Below are positions 58,201 to 62,833 of a stretch of 64,000 bases of DNA, one piece after another; the stretch's first letter is position 1, and each line of letters starts with the position of its first letter. A program made the translations under genes and the position numbers. Source of the DNA: Leuctra nigra (Eukaryota > Arthropoda > Insecta > Plecoptera > Leuctridae). The notes beneath the pieces were generated by a model. It was given only the letters and a program-made list of their open reading frames with translations, did no database searches and had not been told where the DNA came from. Where the stretch lies: assembly GCA_934045905.1 (NCBI GenBank), contig OW203768.1, positions 22,845,060 to 22,909,059 of the forward strand. Reading direction: 5' to 3'.

Positions 58201-60225
58201 GTGTTACTATTTCTGTTTATTTGATTTGTAATAGCCTATAAATGAGCTTTCAGCTATCATTAAACCATTTCTAATACATCTGACAATACTATAAGCACAT
58301 GTTCATTACATTAATGTGTTCAGGTGAGATGAAGTAACGTAACAATTCCAGCATTGCTTCCCGGTTGTCAAATTTCGTCTTGCTATTTCTGCTTATTTAC
58401 GTTACATATGTCCAGTTATTGACATACTATTTATATTGGGCTATTCGTACGACATGGAAGAATTTACTGATCACAAGTTCAATTATTTTTGTGCCTTTGG
58501 TTAAAAGTAGTTTGACGCTAAGTGTGACCCTGCTTCAGTGACTAACAAATCATCAGCCTGTCAGCTACACTAACCTTGAAGTCCATGATTTCGACGTAAC
58601 GTGTTTGTGTACACTAGTAAAACCACTGACTCCACTGAAAATGCTTTCATTAACATTAATATCGTCTCCAATTTGATCACTGACAATTATTGTCTCGTCA
58701 GAAAAACGCCCGCACTAAATCCAGCCGCTTCCACGCTTCATCGGGGATTACTTGTCGGACGCCATATTGGCTCGACTCGAGCGAGAGCGCTTGCGATTTC
58801 GAGATATATCGAGTCGATACCAAGGTCGATACGCGGCGCGTTTGATGACAACCGTTGACCCGAGTCTAAATGTTCACTTACCTATCCCCTAGTATTTGGT
58901 AGTCAATGCACAAACGTGCATGTAGGTATCTAAACATTTCACACATTAAATAAAACTTGAACAAAACTGAAATGTGTGATAGTTTTCAATAATTATCAAT
59001 TTCATACATTAGTAGCTTAATAAATCAATGTCACAGAAGTGTACAGAGCAGAATTTTGGGTAAATTATTTACTTAAGGTGAATCTTTGATGAATCATTCA
59101 TAAACCTAACCTTCAATCAGTGCTGAATTGATGAAATGAGGTAGTACCTCCCTGTTAATTAATGTTCTGAATAATTTGTACTAAACTCATTGGATTATTT
59201 CCTACTTGCCATTTAGTAGAATGGGTTAGTAGAAGGGTTGAATTCAATTCCGGCTTAACACTCACAAGCAGTTGCTTTCCCTCGACGTTGAGCAGAACGG
59301 ATTCGAGCGTCTGCTGAATGAAGAGGCCCTCCTCCAAGTCCTCGAGATACTGGTTCAAGTCCGTCACGTACTTGTGTACGCTCTCGAACGCGTGGTAGAA
59401 GCGGGTCAGGATCTCCGAATAGTTCTCCCTCAGCTCCTCGTCCAAGTCCTGTAGGTCCTGAGAAGGAATGATAAGGATGTAAGAACCTCAGCATAAATGA
59501 CAGTGAAATTATTCACAGAAAGAGTTTTAAATAAGGCTCAAGTGCTCCTCCAGTAATAGGAGATTAAAACAGGGGCTGGATCCGGAACCGAAAAGAACCG
59601 GAACCGGAACCCATATAAATTTTTTGTTGGAACCGGAACCGGTATATTACACATTATTTGGGTTCCATAACAGTTCGATAAAGATTCTTTAAATAATTAA
59701 TTATATTGAATTTTTAATAGGTACTTCATTGCATTTCAAATATGAAATTATTTATAACCATTTAAGTTTTTCAAATAATGATCACCGAGTCAAATTAATG
59801 TGAGACATTTTCTGAGCAAGTAAGTTCCCAAAAGACTAGAAAAGACTAGAAAAAGTCTGGTCAGTAGTACAGCCCAATTAGTAGGTATAATCCAAAAACG
59901 GATCTTTTAAATGTTCACTTGTAACTAAATGTATTTGTATCCTCTGAATGCAATGATCAATGTGGAAAGTGGGAAGCATGATGTTGAATACAACACTCAC
60001 GGGATTTCCGTCGATCTTGGCGTCGAAGTCATCGGAAGTCTTGAAGTAGCTGAAGTCGGCAATGACGTCCGCGTACTTGGTCTGCGTCTGCTTGGACTCG
60101 AGCTTGAAGAGCGGCGGGACGTAATCTTTCAGCCGCATGAGCTCGGCGATGATGGCGTTGCCGCGGGAGACGAGGCGGAGGATGTTCTGACCACATGGGT
60201 TGTTGTCGGCTAGGAAGTCGGCCAT
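28890..60225 (-). CDS. WASHC5: strumpellin, WASH complex subunit 5 (gene model, 17 exons)
   Basis: Complete gene on the minus strand. Exons from 5' to 3': 60225-60001, 59457-59266, 57532-57312, 56470-56245, 53631-53491, 47975-47700, 46197-45960, 44997-44762, 43816-43661, 42825-42547, 41887-41708, 40913-40786, 40068-39803, 37453-37270, 34746-34520, 31604-31448, 29052-28890. All introns are GT-AG with matching phases; the sum is 3495 nt (1164 residues plus stop), close to human strumpellin (about 1159). Hallmark segments are present end to end: [142 protein letters not shown]. The family product is an alpha-helical scaffold of the WASH complex, which activates Arp2/3 at endosomes during receptor sorting. 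No frameshift or stop was seen. Confidence 0.97.
30005..31403. mobile_element. hAT-type element carrying a family-A copy
   Basis: Ends TAGGGATGTTAACGATTA and TAATCGTTGAACACCCCTA, with perfect 8-bp flanks ATTATTAT (29997-30004, 31404-31411). Between about 30374 and 31287 it contains an inverted copy of the 12117-13031 repeat, so the older hAT element was entered by family A. It lies in strumpellin intron 16. Confidence 0.85.
30374..31287 (-). mobile_element. interspersed repeat family A, copy 2
   Basis: Reverse complement of 12117-13031 from ACTAGGAAAACGCTCTG (right end) to GCTCGCTACGCTCGCTCAAT (left end), including the homopolymer (poly-T here, about 30434-30459). Confidence 0.75.
31448..31604 (-). 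CDS. WASHC5: strumpellin exon 16 (residues 1059-1111)
   Basis: After TTTTGCAG it encodes [19 protein letters not shown], then [20 protein letters not shown], ending in phase 2 at AG|GTACGT. Confidence 0.94.
31703..32606. mobile_element. TIR element with three internal GC-rich units
   Basis: Ends CAGGGCTGCCACT and AGTGGCAGCCCTG, with TATTC on both flanks (31698-31702, 32607-32611). Three internal units carry ACGCCCTGCGGGGCAA at about 31897, 32039 and 32168, and there is a 22-base C run at 32232-32253. AGTCACTTTT motifs dominate both ends. No coding frame. Confidence 0.8.
33530..34231 (+). pseudogene. 3' end of a non-LTR retrotransposon
   Basis: The frame from about 33560 encodes [20 protein letters not shown] and [10 protein letters not shown], the region just past the reverse transcriptase domain in CR1/Jockey-like LINEs (the 'LHWLPV...YL' segment). 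It is frame-shifted near 33800 (SYSA to [17 protein letters not shown]) and ends at an (ATT)n tail, 34193-34230. Confidence 0.7.
34228..34440. repeat. small fold-back sequence
   Basis: AAGATTATATGGTTTTA at the left pairs with TAAAACCATATAATCTT at the right. AT-rich. Confidence 0.6.
34520..34746 (-). CDS. WASHC5: strumpellin exon 15 (residues 983-1059)
   Basis: After TTGTTGCAG the split Asn joins [20 protein letters not shown]. Contains [20 protein letters not shown]. Ends FSKNI in phase 1 at A|GTGAGT. Confidence 0.95.
35145..35687. mobile_element. hAT MITE with CAGGGGTCGGCAACC ends
   Basis: Perfect terminal inverted repeats CAGGGGTCGGCAACC and GGTTGCCGACCCCTG. The flanks TACCTAAC and ACCTAAAC are similar but not identical. 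Internal AAAACGCCCAGCG units recur three times. Strumpellin intron 14. Confidence 0.85.
36965..37196. repeat. possible SINE/LINE 3'-end remnant
   Basis: Contains the hairpin GTCCTTCGGAAGGGAC followed by GCCAAGCCTTTGGCCCC, a pattern common at the 3' ends of insect non-LTR elements. I cannot name the family. Confidence 0.3.
37270..37453 (-). CDS. WASHC5: strumpellin exon 14 (residues 922-983)
   Basis: After GTGCGCAG the split Gly joins [20 protein letters not shown]. Ends LAAALQTMN in phase 2 at AA|GTCAGT. Confidence 0.94.
38080..38657. mobile_element. hAT-type MITE, 578 bp
   Basis: Ends TAGGGGTGTGCGAA and TTCGCACACCCCTA, with perfect 8-bp duplications GACCAAAG (38072-38079, 38658-38665). The interior has clustered TTCGAATATTCGAA palindromes. 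Non-coding; strumpellin intron 13. Confidence 0.92.
39803..40068 (-). CDS. WASHC5: strumpellin exon 13 (residues 833-922)
   Basis: Begins [20 protein letters not shown] after TTGGCAG. Contains [20 protein letters not shown]. Ends SPTSGVV in phase 1 at G|GTCAGT. Confidence 0.94.
40588..40676. mobile_element. snap-back MITE
   Basis: GGCTGCGTTTCACC and GGTTTGTGAAACGCAGCC form a hairpin around AACCCGGTTTAG-type repeats. Strumpellin intron 12. Confidence 0.65.
40786..40913 (-). CDS. WASHC5: strumpellin exon 12 (residues 791-833)
   Basis: Read from the sequence itself: after GATTGCAG it encodes [20 protein letters not shown], then [15 protein letters not shown], ending AA|GTAAGT in phase 2. Too short for a standard open-frame scan, but required by the flanking phases and by the family alignment. 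Confidence 0.93.
41512..41715 (-). repeat. 23-bp tandem array at the strumpellin exon 11 donor
   Basis: Eight units of about CGCAACCAGGTACACATCTCATG (minus strand) run from the end of exon 11 into intron 11. Four of the eight preserve CAG|GTACAC; others read CATGTAC and lose the donor. The 23-bp period rotates the reading frame with each unit. Confidence 0.9.
41708..41887 (-). CDS. WASHC5: strumpellin exon 11 (residues 731-790)
   Basis: Begins [20 protein letters not shown] and ends CNSFLRNQ at CAG|GTACAC. The donor is the first unit of a 23-bp tandem array running into the intron (41512-41715). Confidence 0.94.
42547..42825 (-). CDS. WASHC5: strumpellin exon 10 (residues 638-730)
   Basis: Begins [20 protein letters not shown] after CCTGTAG and ends FNAKAK at AAG|GTACGA. 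Contains [20 protein letters not shown]. Confidence 0.95.
43258..43555 (-). repeat. full-length tRNA-derived SINE
   Basis: On the minus strand it starts GAACAGGTTGGGTGAGTGGT, with TGAGTGGTTAACG as A box and GGTTCGATTCC as B box, then a family body, a CAT repeat and a poly(A) tail. Flanked by a perfect 13-bp duplication CTATCAGTATAGT (43245-43257 and 43556-43568), implying recent LINE-mediated insertion. Strumpellin intron 9. Confidence 0.92.
43661..43816 (-). CDS. WASHC5: strumpellin exon 9 (residues 586-637)
   Basis: Begins [20 protein letters not shown] after GTTTCAG and ends [10 protein letters not shown] at CAG|GTACAA. Contains [17 protein letters not shown], a segment where I recall human SPG8 missense changes; it is conserved here. 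Confidence 0.95.
44281..44462. mobile_element. short TIR element
   Basis: ACACTGCTTTTCACATTTAG at the left mirrors CTAAATGTGAAACGCAGTGT at the right. Confidence 0.7.
44472..44553. repeat. near-perfect hairpin
   Basis: TCAACTAATGATGTGATGAT through TGCTTAGCATGG is mirrored by CCATGCTAAGCAGG through ATCATTAGTTGA around a short spacer. Strumpellin intron 8. Confidence 0.8.
44762..44997 (-). CDS. WASHC5: strumpellin exon 8 (residues 507-585)
   Basis: The split Glu codon joins to [20 protein letters not shown]. Ends KLRATFLK at AAG|GTACAC, phase 0. Confidence 0.96.
45330..45415 (+). repeat. LINE-type 3' tail remnant
   Basis: AATGCCGCCATTTTGTGTAA then AATAAAGAAACTGAAACTGA, a GAAACT-repeat tail as in some non-LTR elements. 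Confidence 0.35.
45530..45680 (-). repeat. SINE copy, diverged
   Basis: Minus-strand order of the SINE family: a degraded B-box region (AATCAAACCCCGATGC on +), CGATCAGGAAGGAGGGCC, AGGTAGATAACC-like text and GAAGGTAAGGATG. Confidence 0.5.
45960..46197 (-). CDS. WASHC5: strumpellin exon 7 (residues 428-507)
   Basis: Begins [20 protein letters not shown] and ends IQALEEVQ in phase 1 at G|GTAAAG. Contains [19 protein letters not shown]. Confidence 0.96.
46478..47024. mobile_element. hAT-type MITE, 547 bp
   Basis: Ends TAGGGCTCCCAT and ATGGGAGCCCTA, with perfect 8-bp duplications CTAATGTG (46470-46477, 47025-47032). Contains a GC-rich core (GCGCCCCGGACCCGC, then CCCCCAGACCCCCCAT) shared with other elements here. 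Strumpellin intron 6. Confidence 0.92.
47240..47516 (-). mobile_element. partial hAT-type element
   Basis: The right end reads AAATTAACCACTG with a GTCCGCCCCC neighbour. The interior holds the same GGGGGATGGCCCCCC / GCAGGTCCGAGGCGC core. The left end was not found. Confidence 0.5.
47700..47975 (-). CDS. WASHC5: strumpellin exon 6 (residues 336-427)
   Basis: Begins [20 protein letters not shown] after TGATCTAG and ends RDMFKT at ACG|GTGAGT, phase 0. Contains [17 protein letters not shown]. Confidence 0.95.
48944..49124 (+). CDS. Ly-6 gene 1, signal/first-half domain exon
   Basis: Acceptor CCTTCTCAG ends at 48943 and donor CAAG|GTACAA is at 49125. Encodes the end of the signal peptide and six of the ten cysteines. 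Confidence 0.78.
48944..50088 (+). CDS. Ly-6/uPAR domain protein, gene 1 (5' exon not found)
   Basis: Two coding exons, 48944-49124 and 49901-50088, join in phase 1 to give a secreted, probably GPI-anchored protein of at least 122 residues. Hydrophobic [11 protein letters not shown] ends the signal peptide. The ten-cysteine three-finger pattern then runs from LECYHC through FCEDM, IRSCRQ, KRNCMNY and [12 protein letters not shown], with two extra cysteines (NKC, KWC) and a hydrophobic C-terminus ([17 protein letters not shown]) fit for GPI attachment. The donor GTACAA at 49125 was chosen over a read-through to 49258 because only it restores the Ly-6 spacing. A start exon should end in phase 0; I found none between 47976 and 48940. 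It lies antisense in strumpellin intron 5. Family members bind membrane receptors or help build cell junctions; the specific role is unknown. Confidence 0.8.
49400..49485 (+). repeat. LINE/SINE remnant
   Basis: GCCTGAGGAAGACTGATACA and GTCGGTCGAAACGTTG are a phrase common in 3' ends of CR1-like elements. Lies in the intron of Ly-6 gene 1. Confidence 0.4.
49722..49935 (+). repeat. 56-bp tandem array at the Ly-6 gene 1 acceptor
   Basis: Four units of GGTAGCTATCTGCCAGATAA plus CTTAAGCGCAACTGCATGAA and CTATTATCTGTC, with acceptor-type AGs at 49733, 49788, 49844 and 49900. Each unit repeats the acceptor and the first ten codons of the last exon; only the fourth continues into the real exon. Confidence 0.92.
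49901..50088 (+). CDS. Ly-6 gene 1, last exon
   Basis: Acceptor CTGCCAG ends at 49900. The split Asp leads into [20 protein letters not shown]. It ends LSLQL then TAA at 50086-50088. The acceptor and exon start are the last unit of a 56-bp tandem array. Confidence 0.78.
50088..50402 (+). promoter_or_regulatory. poly(A) signals of Ly-6 gene 1
   Basis: AATAAA at 50088-50093 begins at the last base of the stop codon. A second at 50397-50402 (GAAATAAAG) is the more usual distance away. Confidence 0.5.
50531..50940. mobile_element. fold-back MITE between Ly-6 genes 1 and 2
   Basis: Arms of about 170-190 bp: ATAGGGAATTGCAAAAG at the left and GCACAATCCCTATAG at the right, with TTTTGGCGGGAAA mirrored by TTTCCCGCCAAAA. 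Imperfect pairing. Confidence 0.75.
51058..51078 (+). CDS. Ly-6 gene 2, exon 1 (21 nt)
   Basis: ATG to ACG|GTAAGG encodes MSLNTKT. Supported by the matching 21-nt exon of gene 3 (MSFNTKC|GTAAGT) at the same place relative to its second exon. Confidence 0.75.
51058..52999 (+). CDS. Ly-6/uPAR domain protein, gene 2
   Basis: Two exons, 51058-51078 and 52616-52999, join in phase 0: 405 nt, 134 residues. The tiny first exon gives MSLNTKT. The second gives a hydrophobic signal core ([16 protein letters not shown]), a ten-cysteine Ly-6 domain from VKCYKCSAK to [10 protein letters not shown], a short linker and a hydrophobic tail ([16 protein letters not shown]) typical of GPI-anchored members. The domain has no intron, unlike gene 1. 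The intron between the exons contains a ten-unit tandem array of degenerate copies of an acceptor plus exon start. ATTAAA at 53155-53160 is a likely poly(A) signal. Function unknown; the family includes receptor modulators and junction proteins. Confidence 0.82.
51120..51241. mobile_element. palindromic MITE family B, copy 1
   Basis: ATGGCGTTTTCCACTGGCCA at the left and TGGCCAGTGGAAAACGCCAT at the right. The same family lies at 56630-56743. In the intron of Ly-6 gene 2. Confidence 0.8.
51407..52600 (+). repeat. about 118-bp tandem array of Ly-6 acceptor/exon-start copies
   Basis: Ten units of intron tail (CCTAGCAGTGTTAGGAGTTG, TTGTGTTGACAG) plus exon start (CTCCTCTACTACTGCACGCA). In one frame the exon part reads [12 protein letters not shown], the start of a Ly-6 domain. 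All copies lack 7 bases between the signal core and the first cysteines compared with genes 2 and 3, which breaks the frame. Confidence 0.93.
52616..52999 (+). CDS. Ly-6 gene 2, exon 2
   Basis: Acceptor GTGTTCACAG ends at 52615 and the stop TAG is at 52997-52999. Carries the signal core, the whole Ly-6 domain and the C-terminal hydrophobic tail. Confidence 0.85.
   Translation, partial: GALVVAIILCYCTQATAVKCYKCSAKLDQTNCISDLSNADTGECSSGICKTMKGSQGESRDCAARKNAKTGCITSESEGGSVTVCYCNTDSCNGLDVDKQGGGSTRICPSKLQVLTSLGLLLYKLLD
53155..53160 (+). promoter_or_regulatory. candidate poly(A) signal of Ly-6 gene 2
   Basis: ATTAAA followed by a GT-rich stretch (GTTTGTGTT), 156 nt past the stop. Confidence 0.5.
53491..53631 (-). 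CDS. WASHC5: strumpellin exon 5 (residues 289-335)
   Basis: Begins [20 protein letters not shown] and ends KYDASLQ at CAG|GTCGGT, an unusual but GT-bearing donor. It precedes the 5.5 kb intron that hosts the three Ly-6 genes. Confidence 0.93.
54001..54602. mobile_element. TIR element split by a hAT MITE
   Basis: The arms TGTTCGTCGGGGTGTTCTAA and CCTGCTC at the left are inverted at 54570-54602. The 423-bp hAT element (54058-54480) lies between them, so this host element is about 170 bp when emptied. Confidence 0.8.
54058..54480 (-). mobile_element. hAT-type MITE, 423 bp
   Basis: Ends CAGTGGTTAATTTG and AAATTAAGCACTG, with perfect 8-bp duplications GTCACTGA (54050-54057, 54481-54488). Uninterrupted relative of 17902-20146. 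Holds the GGGGCGCGCAGCCCCGGAAA core. Confidence 0.93.
54749..54769 (+). CDS. Ly-6 gene 3, exon 1 (21 nt)
   Basis: Encodes MSFNTKC and ends TGT|GTAAGT, phase 0, matching the gene 2 first exon in length and sequence. Confidence 0.76.
54749..55543 (+). CDS. Ly-6/uPAR domain protein, gene 3
   Basis: Two exons, 54749-54769 and 55187-55543, join in phase 0: 378 nt, 125 residues. Exon 1 gives MSFNTKC; exon 2 gives a signal core ([15 protein letters not shown]), a ten-cysteine Ly-6 domain from FKCYVCGEG to [11 protein letters not shown], and a C-terminal hydrophobic segment ([17 protein letters not shown]) after a short basic linker, the usual GPI-anchor arrangement. It is the closest paralog of gene 2 in layout and signal peptide, so the pair looks like a tandem duplication. 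AATAAA at 56032-56037 fits as its poly(A) signal. It lies antisense in strumpellin intron 5, about 1.1 kb from exon 5 and downstream of the MITE pair at 54001-54602. Confidence 0.84.
55187..55543 (+). CDS. Ly-6 gene 3, exon 2
   Basis: Acceptor TGTGTCCACAG ends at 55186 and the stop TAA is at 55541-55543. Carries the signal core, ten cysteines and hydrophobic tail. Confidence 0.86.
   Translation, partial: GQLMVAVLLYYCTQATAFKCYVCGEGMQDPFCPEEKGGWKINECSGACLRVETTVNRKKGILLNCNPVSGQKMACASSKFGTTCTCDTDLCNASKRVVPSKMLLLVPLIIALYTLLTN
56032..56037 (+). promoter_or_regulatory. candidate poly(A) signal of Ly-6 gene 3
   Basis: AATAAA 489 nt past the stop and before strumpellin exon 4. Confidence 0.45.
56245..56470 (-). 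CDS. WASHC5: strumpellin exon 4 (residues 213-288)
   Basis: Begins [20 protein letters not shown] after GGTTACAG and ends KFFPDNW at TGG|GTAAGT, phase 0. Confidence 0.96.
56630..56743. mobile_element. palindromic MITE family B, copy 2
   Basis: GCGTTTTTGACTGGCCGCAC at the left and GTGCGGTCAGTCAAAAACGC at the right; matches 51120-51241 in length and interior (ATACAAAACTCAATGCAAAT). Strumpellin intron 3. Confidence 0.8.
57312..57532 (-). CDS. WASHC5: strumpellin exon 3 (residues 140-213)
   Basis: Begins [15 protein letters not shown] after TGCTGCAG and ends NYPEDFL in phase 2 at AA|GTAGGT. The split codon becomes Asn. Confidence 0.95.
57699..57728. repeat. perfect 30-bp palindrome
   Basis: Centred on CAATTG; each half reads ATTCTCACTGAACAA and its inverse, with no spacer. 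In strumpellin intron 2. Confidence 0.9.
57736..59265. other. strumpellin intron 2, mostly featureless
   Basis: No coding frame or recognisable element beyond AT-rich sequence and a G+C-richer patch at 58720-58850 with CGAGATATATCGAG-type dyads. I see nothing else I can support. Confidence 0.5.
59266..59457 (-). CDS. WASHC5: strumpellin exon 2 (residues 76-139)
   Basis: Begins [12 protein letters not shown] after TTCTCAG and ends EGKQLL before GTGAGTG, phase 0 on both sides. Contains [19 protein letters not shown], highly conserved in strumpellins. Confidence 0.95.
60001..60225 (-). CDS. WASHC5: strumpellin exon 1 (residues 1-75)
   Basis: The start ATG at 60225-60223 opens [20 protein letters not shown], the family's N-terminus. 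Donor CCC|GTGAGT at 60000, phase 0. Confidence 0.96.
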
Positions 60226-61130
60226 GATGGTTCAACACTACCTGCTAACAACCAGCACACTAAACATCATGAACATTCAGTCTATCAGTCGTTTTCATAG
60301 ACTTTGTATTTTTTTCAATATTACCTAGGTACTATACTCTGTAGGTACCATCTTCTGATACATGCATTGTTCTCACTTACAATGGATCTGACCCTATCGT
60401 AAAAACCTAAAAGTGTCAAACATACCTCAGCTGTGGAAAGCTCTCTGTATCAGCTCTGCCGCAGAGCCAATAGACCCTCAAATGTGTCTACTTTTTCACC
60501 CACTCCATTTATTCGAACCAAATCTTTATAACCCTGAGGGAGCTAAGAGCTACAAAGTCATCTTGTAAACGACCTCGAACAAGGGATGGGCAATAAATGG
60601 TCGAGGATAAATGAGAGCAAATGATTTTACGATACATTATAAAACGAGAACAATGAGTGTTTCTGCGTCTGGTCTAGACTATAGGTAGGTAGCTGCCGAA
60701 TTACTAATTCGTATCTTCTTTGAACATATTGAAATAATCATTAAAATCACTCAGCATGTTAGAATGAATCATTGCCAATTTGGAGGGACAAGGATGGATC
60801 ATTGACTTCCGCTCTGTATGGGACTCGTGACTGCTATAGCTGCAGCACTGAATGCTTTCGCCGATGTCTGAGGCCCCACCGCTTTAACAAATTCTGGCGA
60901 TATAAAGACATATTATTAATTTTGTTTAATGCTACCCTGTGTCTACATATTTATAATACAAGAGCATCAAAAGCATATTGTTGTGCTGCGTCAGGTTTCC
61001 CTGCAATCTTTTCACATGTAAGACGATCTCAGCCGGACGAGCGAAGAATTTGACCTTGGTCTATACGTAGGACGGGTCGGTTTCGTTTGTCACTAGACAT
61101 CGACGAAACTTTTGCAAATCCCCTAGAGCG
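60226..61130. other. upstream flank of strumpellin
   Basis: Contains the expected promoter and 5' UTR side of strumpellin, but no clear TATA box, initiator or upstream exon. No other gene recognised. Confidence 0.5.
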
Positions 61131-61520
61131 GAAGTCAATGGATGGATGGTATTGAAGAGTATGTTGCAGAGAGAACTGAAGAGTGGGGGAGAAGGAGAAA
61201 AGGGGGAAAGACAGAGAAAGATGGAAGGATTGTTGGAGCAGGTTGAAGAAGTAGAGGAGAGCAAAGAAGATGAAATTTTCAATTGTAACTAAATGTATTT
61301 GTATCCTCTGAATACAATTATCAATGTGGAAAGTCCAGGGAGGATGCTGGAATAGATAACTGGCATCCCAGAGCCCTAGAAACCTAGGAGGCAGAACTAG
61401 AAGATGGTGGATTCATCTCACCCCCCTTTCCCACCCAACCCAGCATCATTGGAAGGGGAAGTGAATCCATGGGATGGGATGGGAGACTTGACTACCAATG
61501 AATTATGAGAAGAATTAAAA
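61130..61520 (+). repeat. probable retroelement 3' end with poly(A)
   Basis: Purine-rich stretch (AGAGAACTGAAGAGTGGGGG), then text ending in a 13-base A run near 61508-61521. 61283-61331 is duplicated in strumpellin intron 1 (59918-59970). The element class is uncertain. Confidence 0.4.
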
Positions 61521-61835
61521 AAAAAAAAAATATGAGCCACCTAGTTCAAACAATATATTTACAATTAATTTTATTTATCTAGCTTAGTATGTAGGTAGCT
61601 GGTAGATACTAAATACTCGCTCAAGGCTCAATTAAATCTCTCTGATTGAAATTACCTGTTCTTCTGTCTGTGATTCATGCAACTTCTATGTCGCTTGCTG
61701 TCCCAACGCATCTGTATCTTATTGTGAGTATTCTACAGCACAGGCCGTTTGTCACACCCCAATCCCCATATCTCCTTGTCTATCCAATCATCTTCCAGCA
61801 AGTTTCTCCTCCATATTGCCTCCTCTACATCTTCT

Positions 61836-62440
61836 TCAATTTCTCGGCGGTCGCCCTCTCTTCCTCCTCTCTGGAGGGGTCCAATGCCATATATTCAGAG
61901 GCCACCTATGGGGATCCATTCTTCTTAATTGTCCATACCAGCACAATCTCCTCCGCTCTATCTCCTCAATCACTGTTTCTTCCTTCTTCATCCACCTCCG
62001 AATCTGTTCATTCCTAATGCTCAATTCTTGACACCCTACAACTTCTTCTGAACGCATCCATCTCAACCGCCATCAACCTCTCTTTATCCCTCTTCGTTGC
62101 TTCCCAGGTTTTAGATCCGAATACACTGTAGGTACAATCTCTTCTTCTTTCTTCTTTTGTGGCATTACAGGGCTTGGAGCCTTATTGCCGCCTCCACAAT
62201 CTTCCTCCACTTCTCACGGTCCACCGCTCCTCTTTTCCAATCACTGTACAATGCTGTTATTCTATTCTTTGTAGGCTTCTGCAGTTGTTCTGACCACCAC
62301 ATCGAGTTCAGCTTCTGAACCGCTTGTCTTCCCTGGATTATCCGGCTGCTAATATCCCTGCGCATACTTCCCTCCGATAAAATAATAGATCCTAAGTTAC
62401 TTAAATACTCTCTACTCTACACCCTTTCACTTCCTTACCA
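61836..62440 (-). pseudogene. decayed non-LTR retrotransposon, C-terminal part
   Basis: Minus-strand pieces in different frames: LSNLGSIILSEGSMRRDISS, IIQGRQAVQKLNSMWWSEQL, then WEATKRDKERLMAVEMDAFR and RRRLCWYGQLRRMDPHRW with RKRGRPPR. These are the 'YLGS..I', 'AVEMDAFRR' and 'GRP' segments after the reverse transcriptase domain in RTE/CR1-type LINEs. Frameshifts between the pieces show it is dead. Confidence 0.75.
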
Positions 62441-62833
62441 TCCACGTCCATGTCAATACCTTCCCCCCCCCCCCTCCTTCTCCCCCTACCACCAAGTAGC
62501 TTCTCCTCTGCAGCATCTTCTGCATATCTGTATCTTGCATTTCAAATTAGTGTAGGTAGGTACTCGGTAGGTTACCTATGTATAAGTAGTAGTAGTAGTA
62601 TTTTTATTTTAGCTATCAAGCTATTGTTTGTACACGAGAATTACAGTATAAAATTTTACATATTATTTCACTTCAATACATCGTTAAAAGAATTGTGGCT
62701 AATTAGTTATTCAGTCATTATCACCAATTTACCAATTTGCTATAAAATAAAGATAGGTAGGTAAAGATAAAATATTTCGTATGGTACCGAATTGCTAAAA
62801 TACAATATTACATGTATCGAATAATGGTTAACA

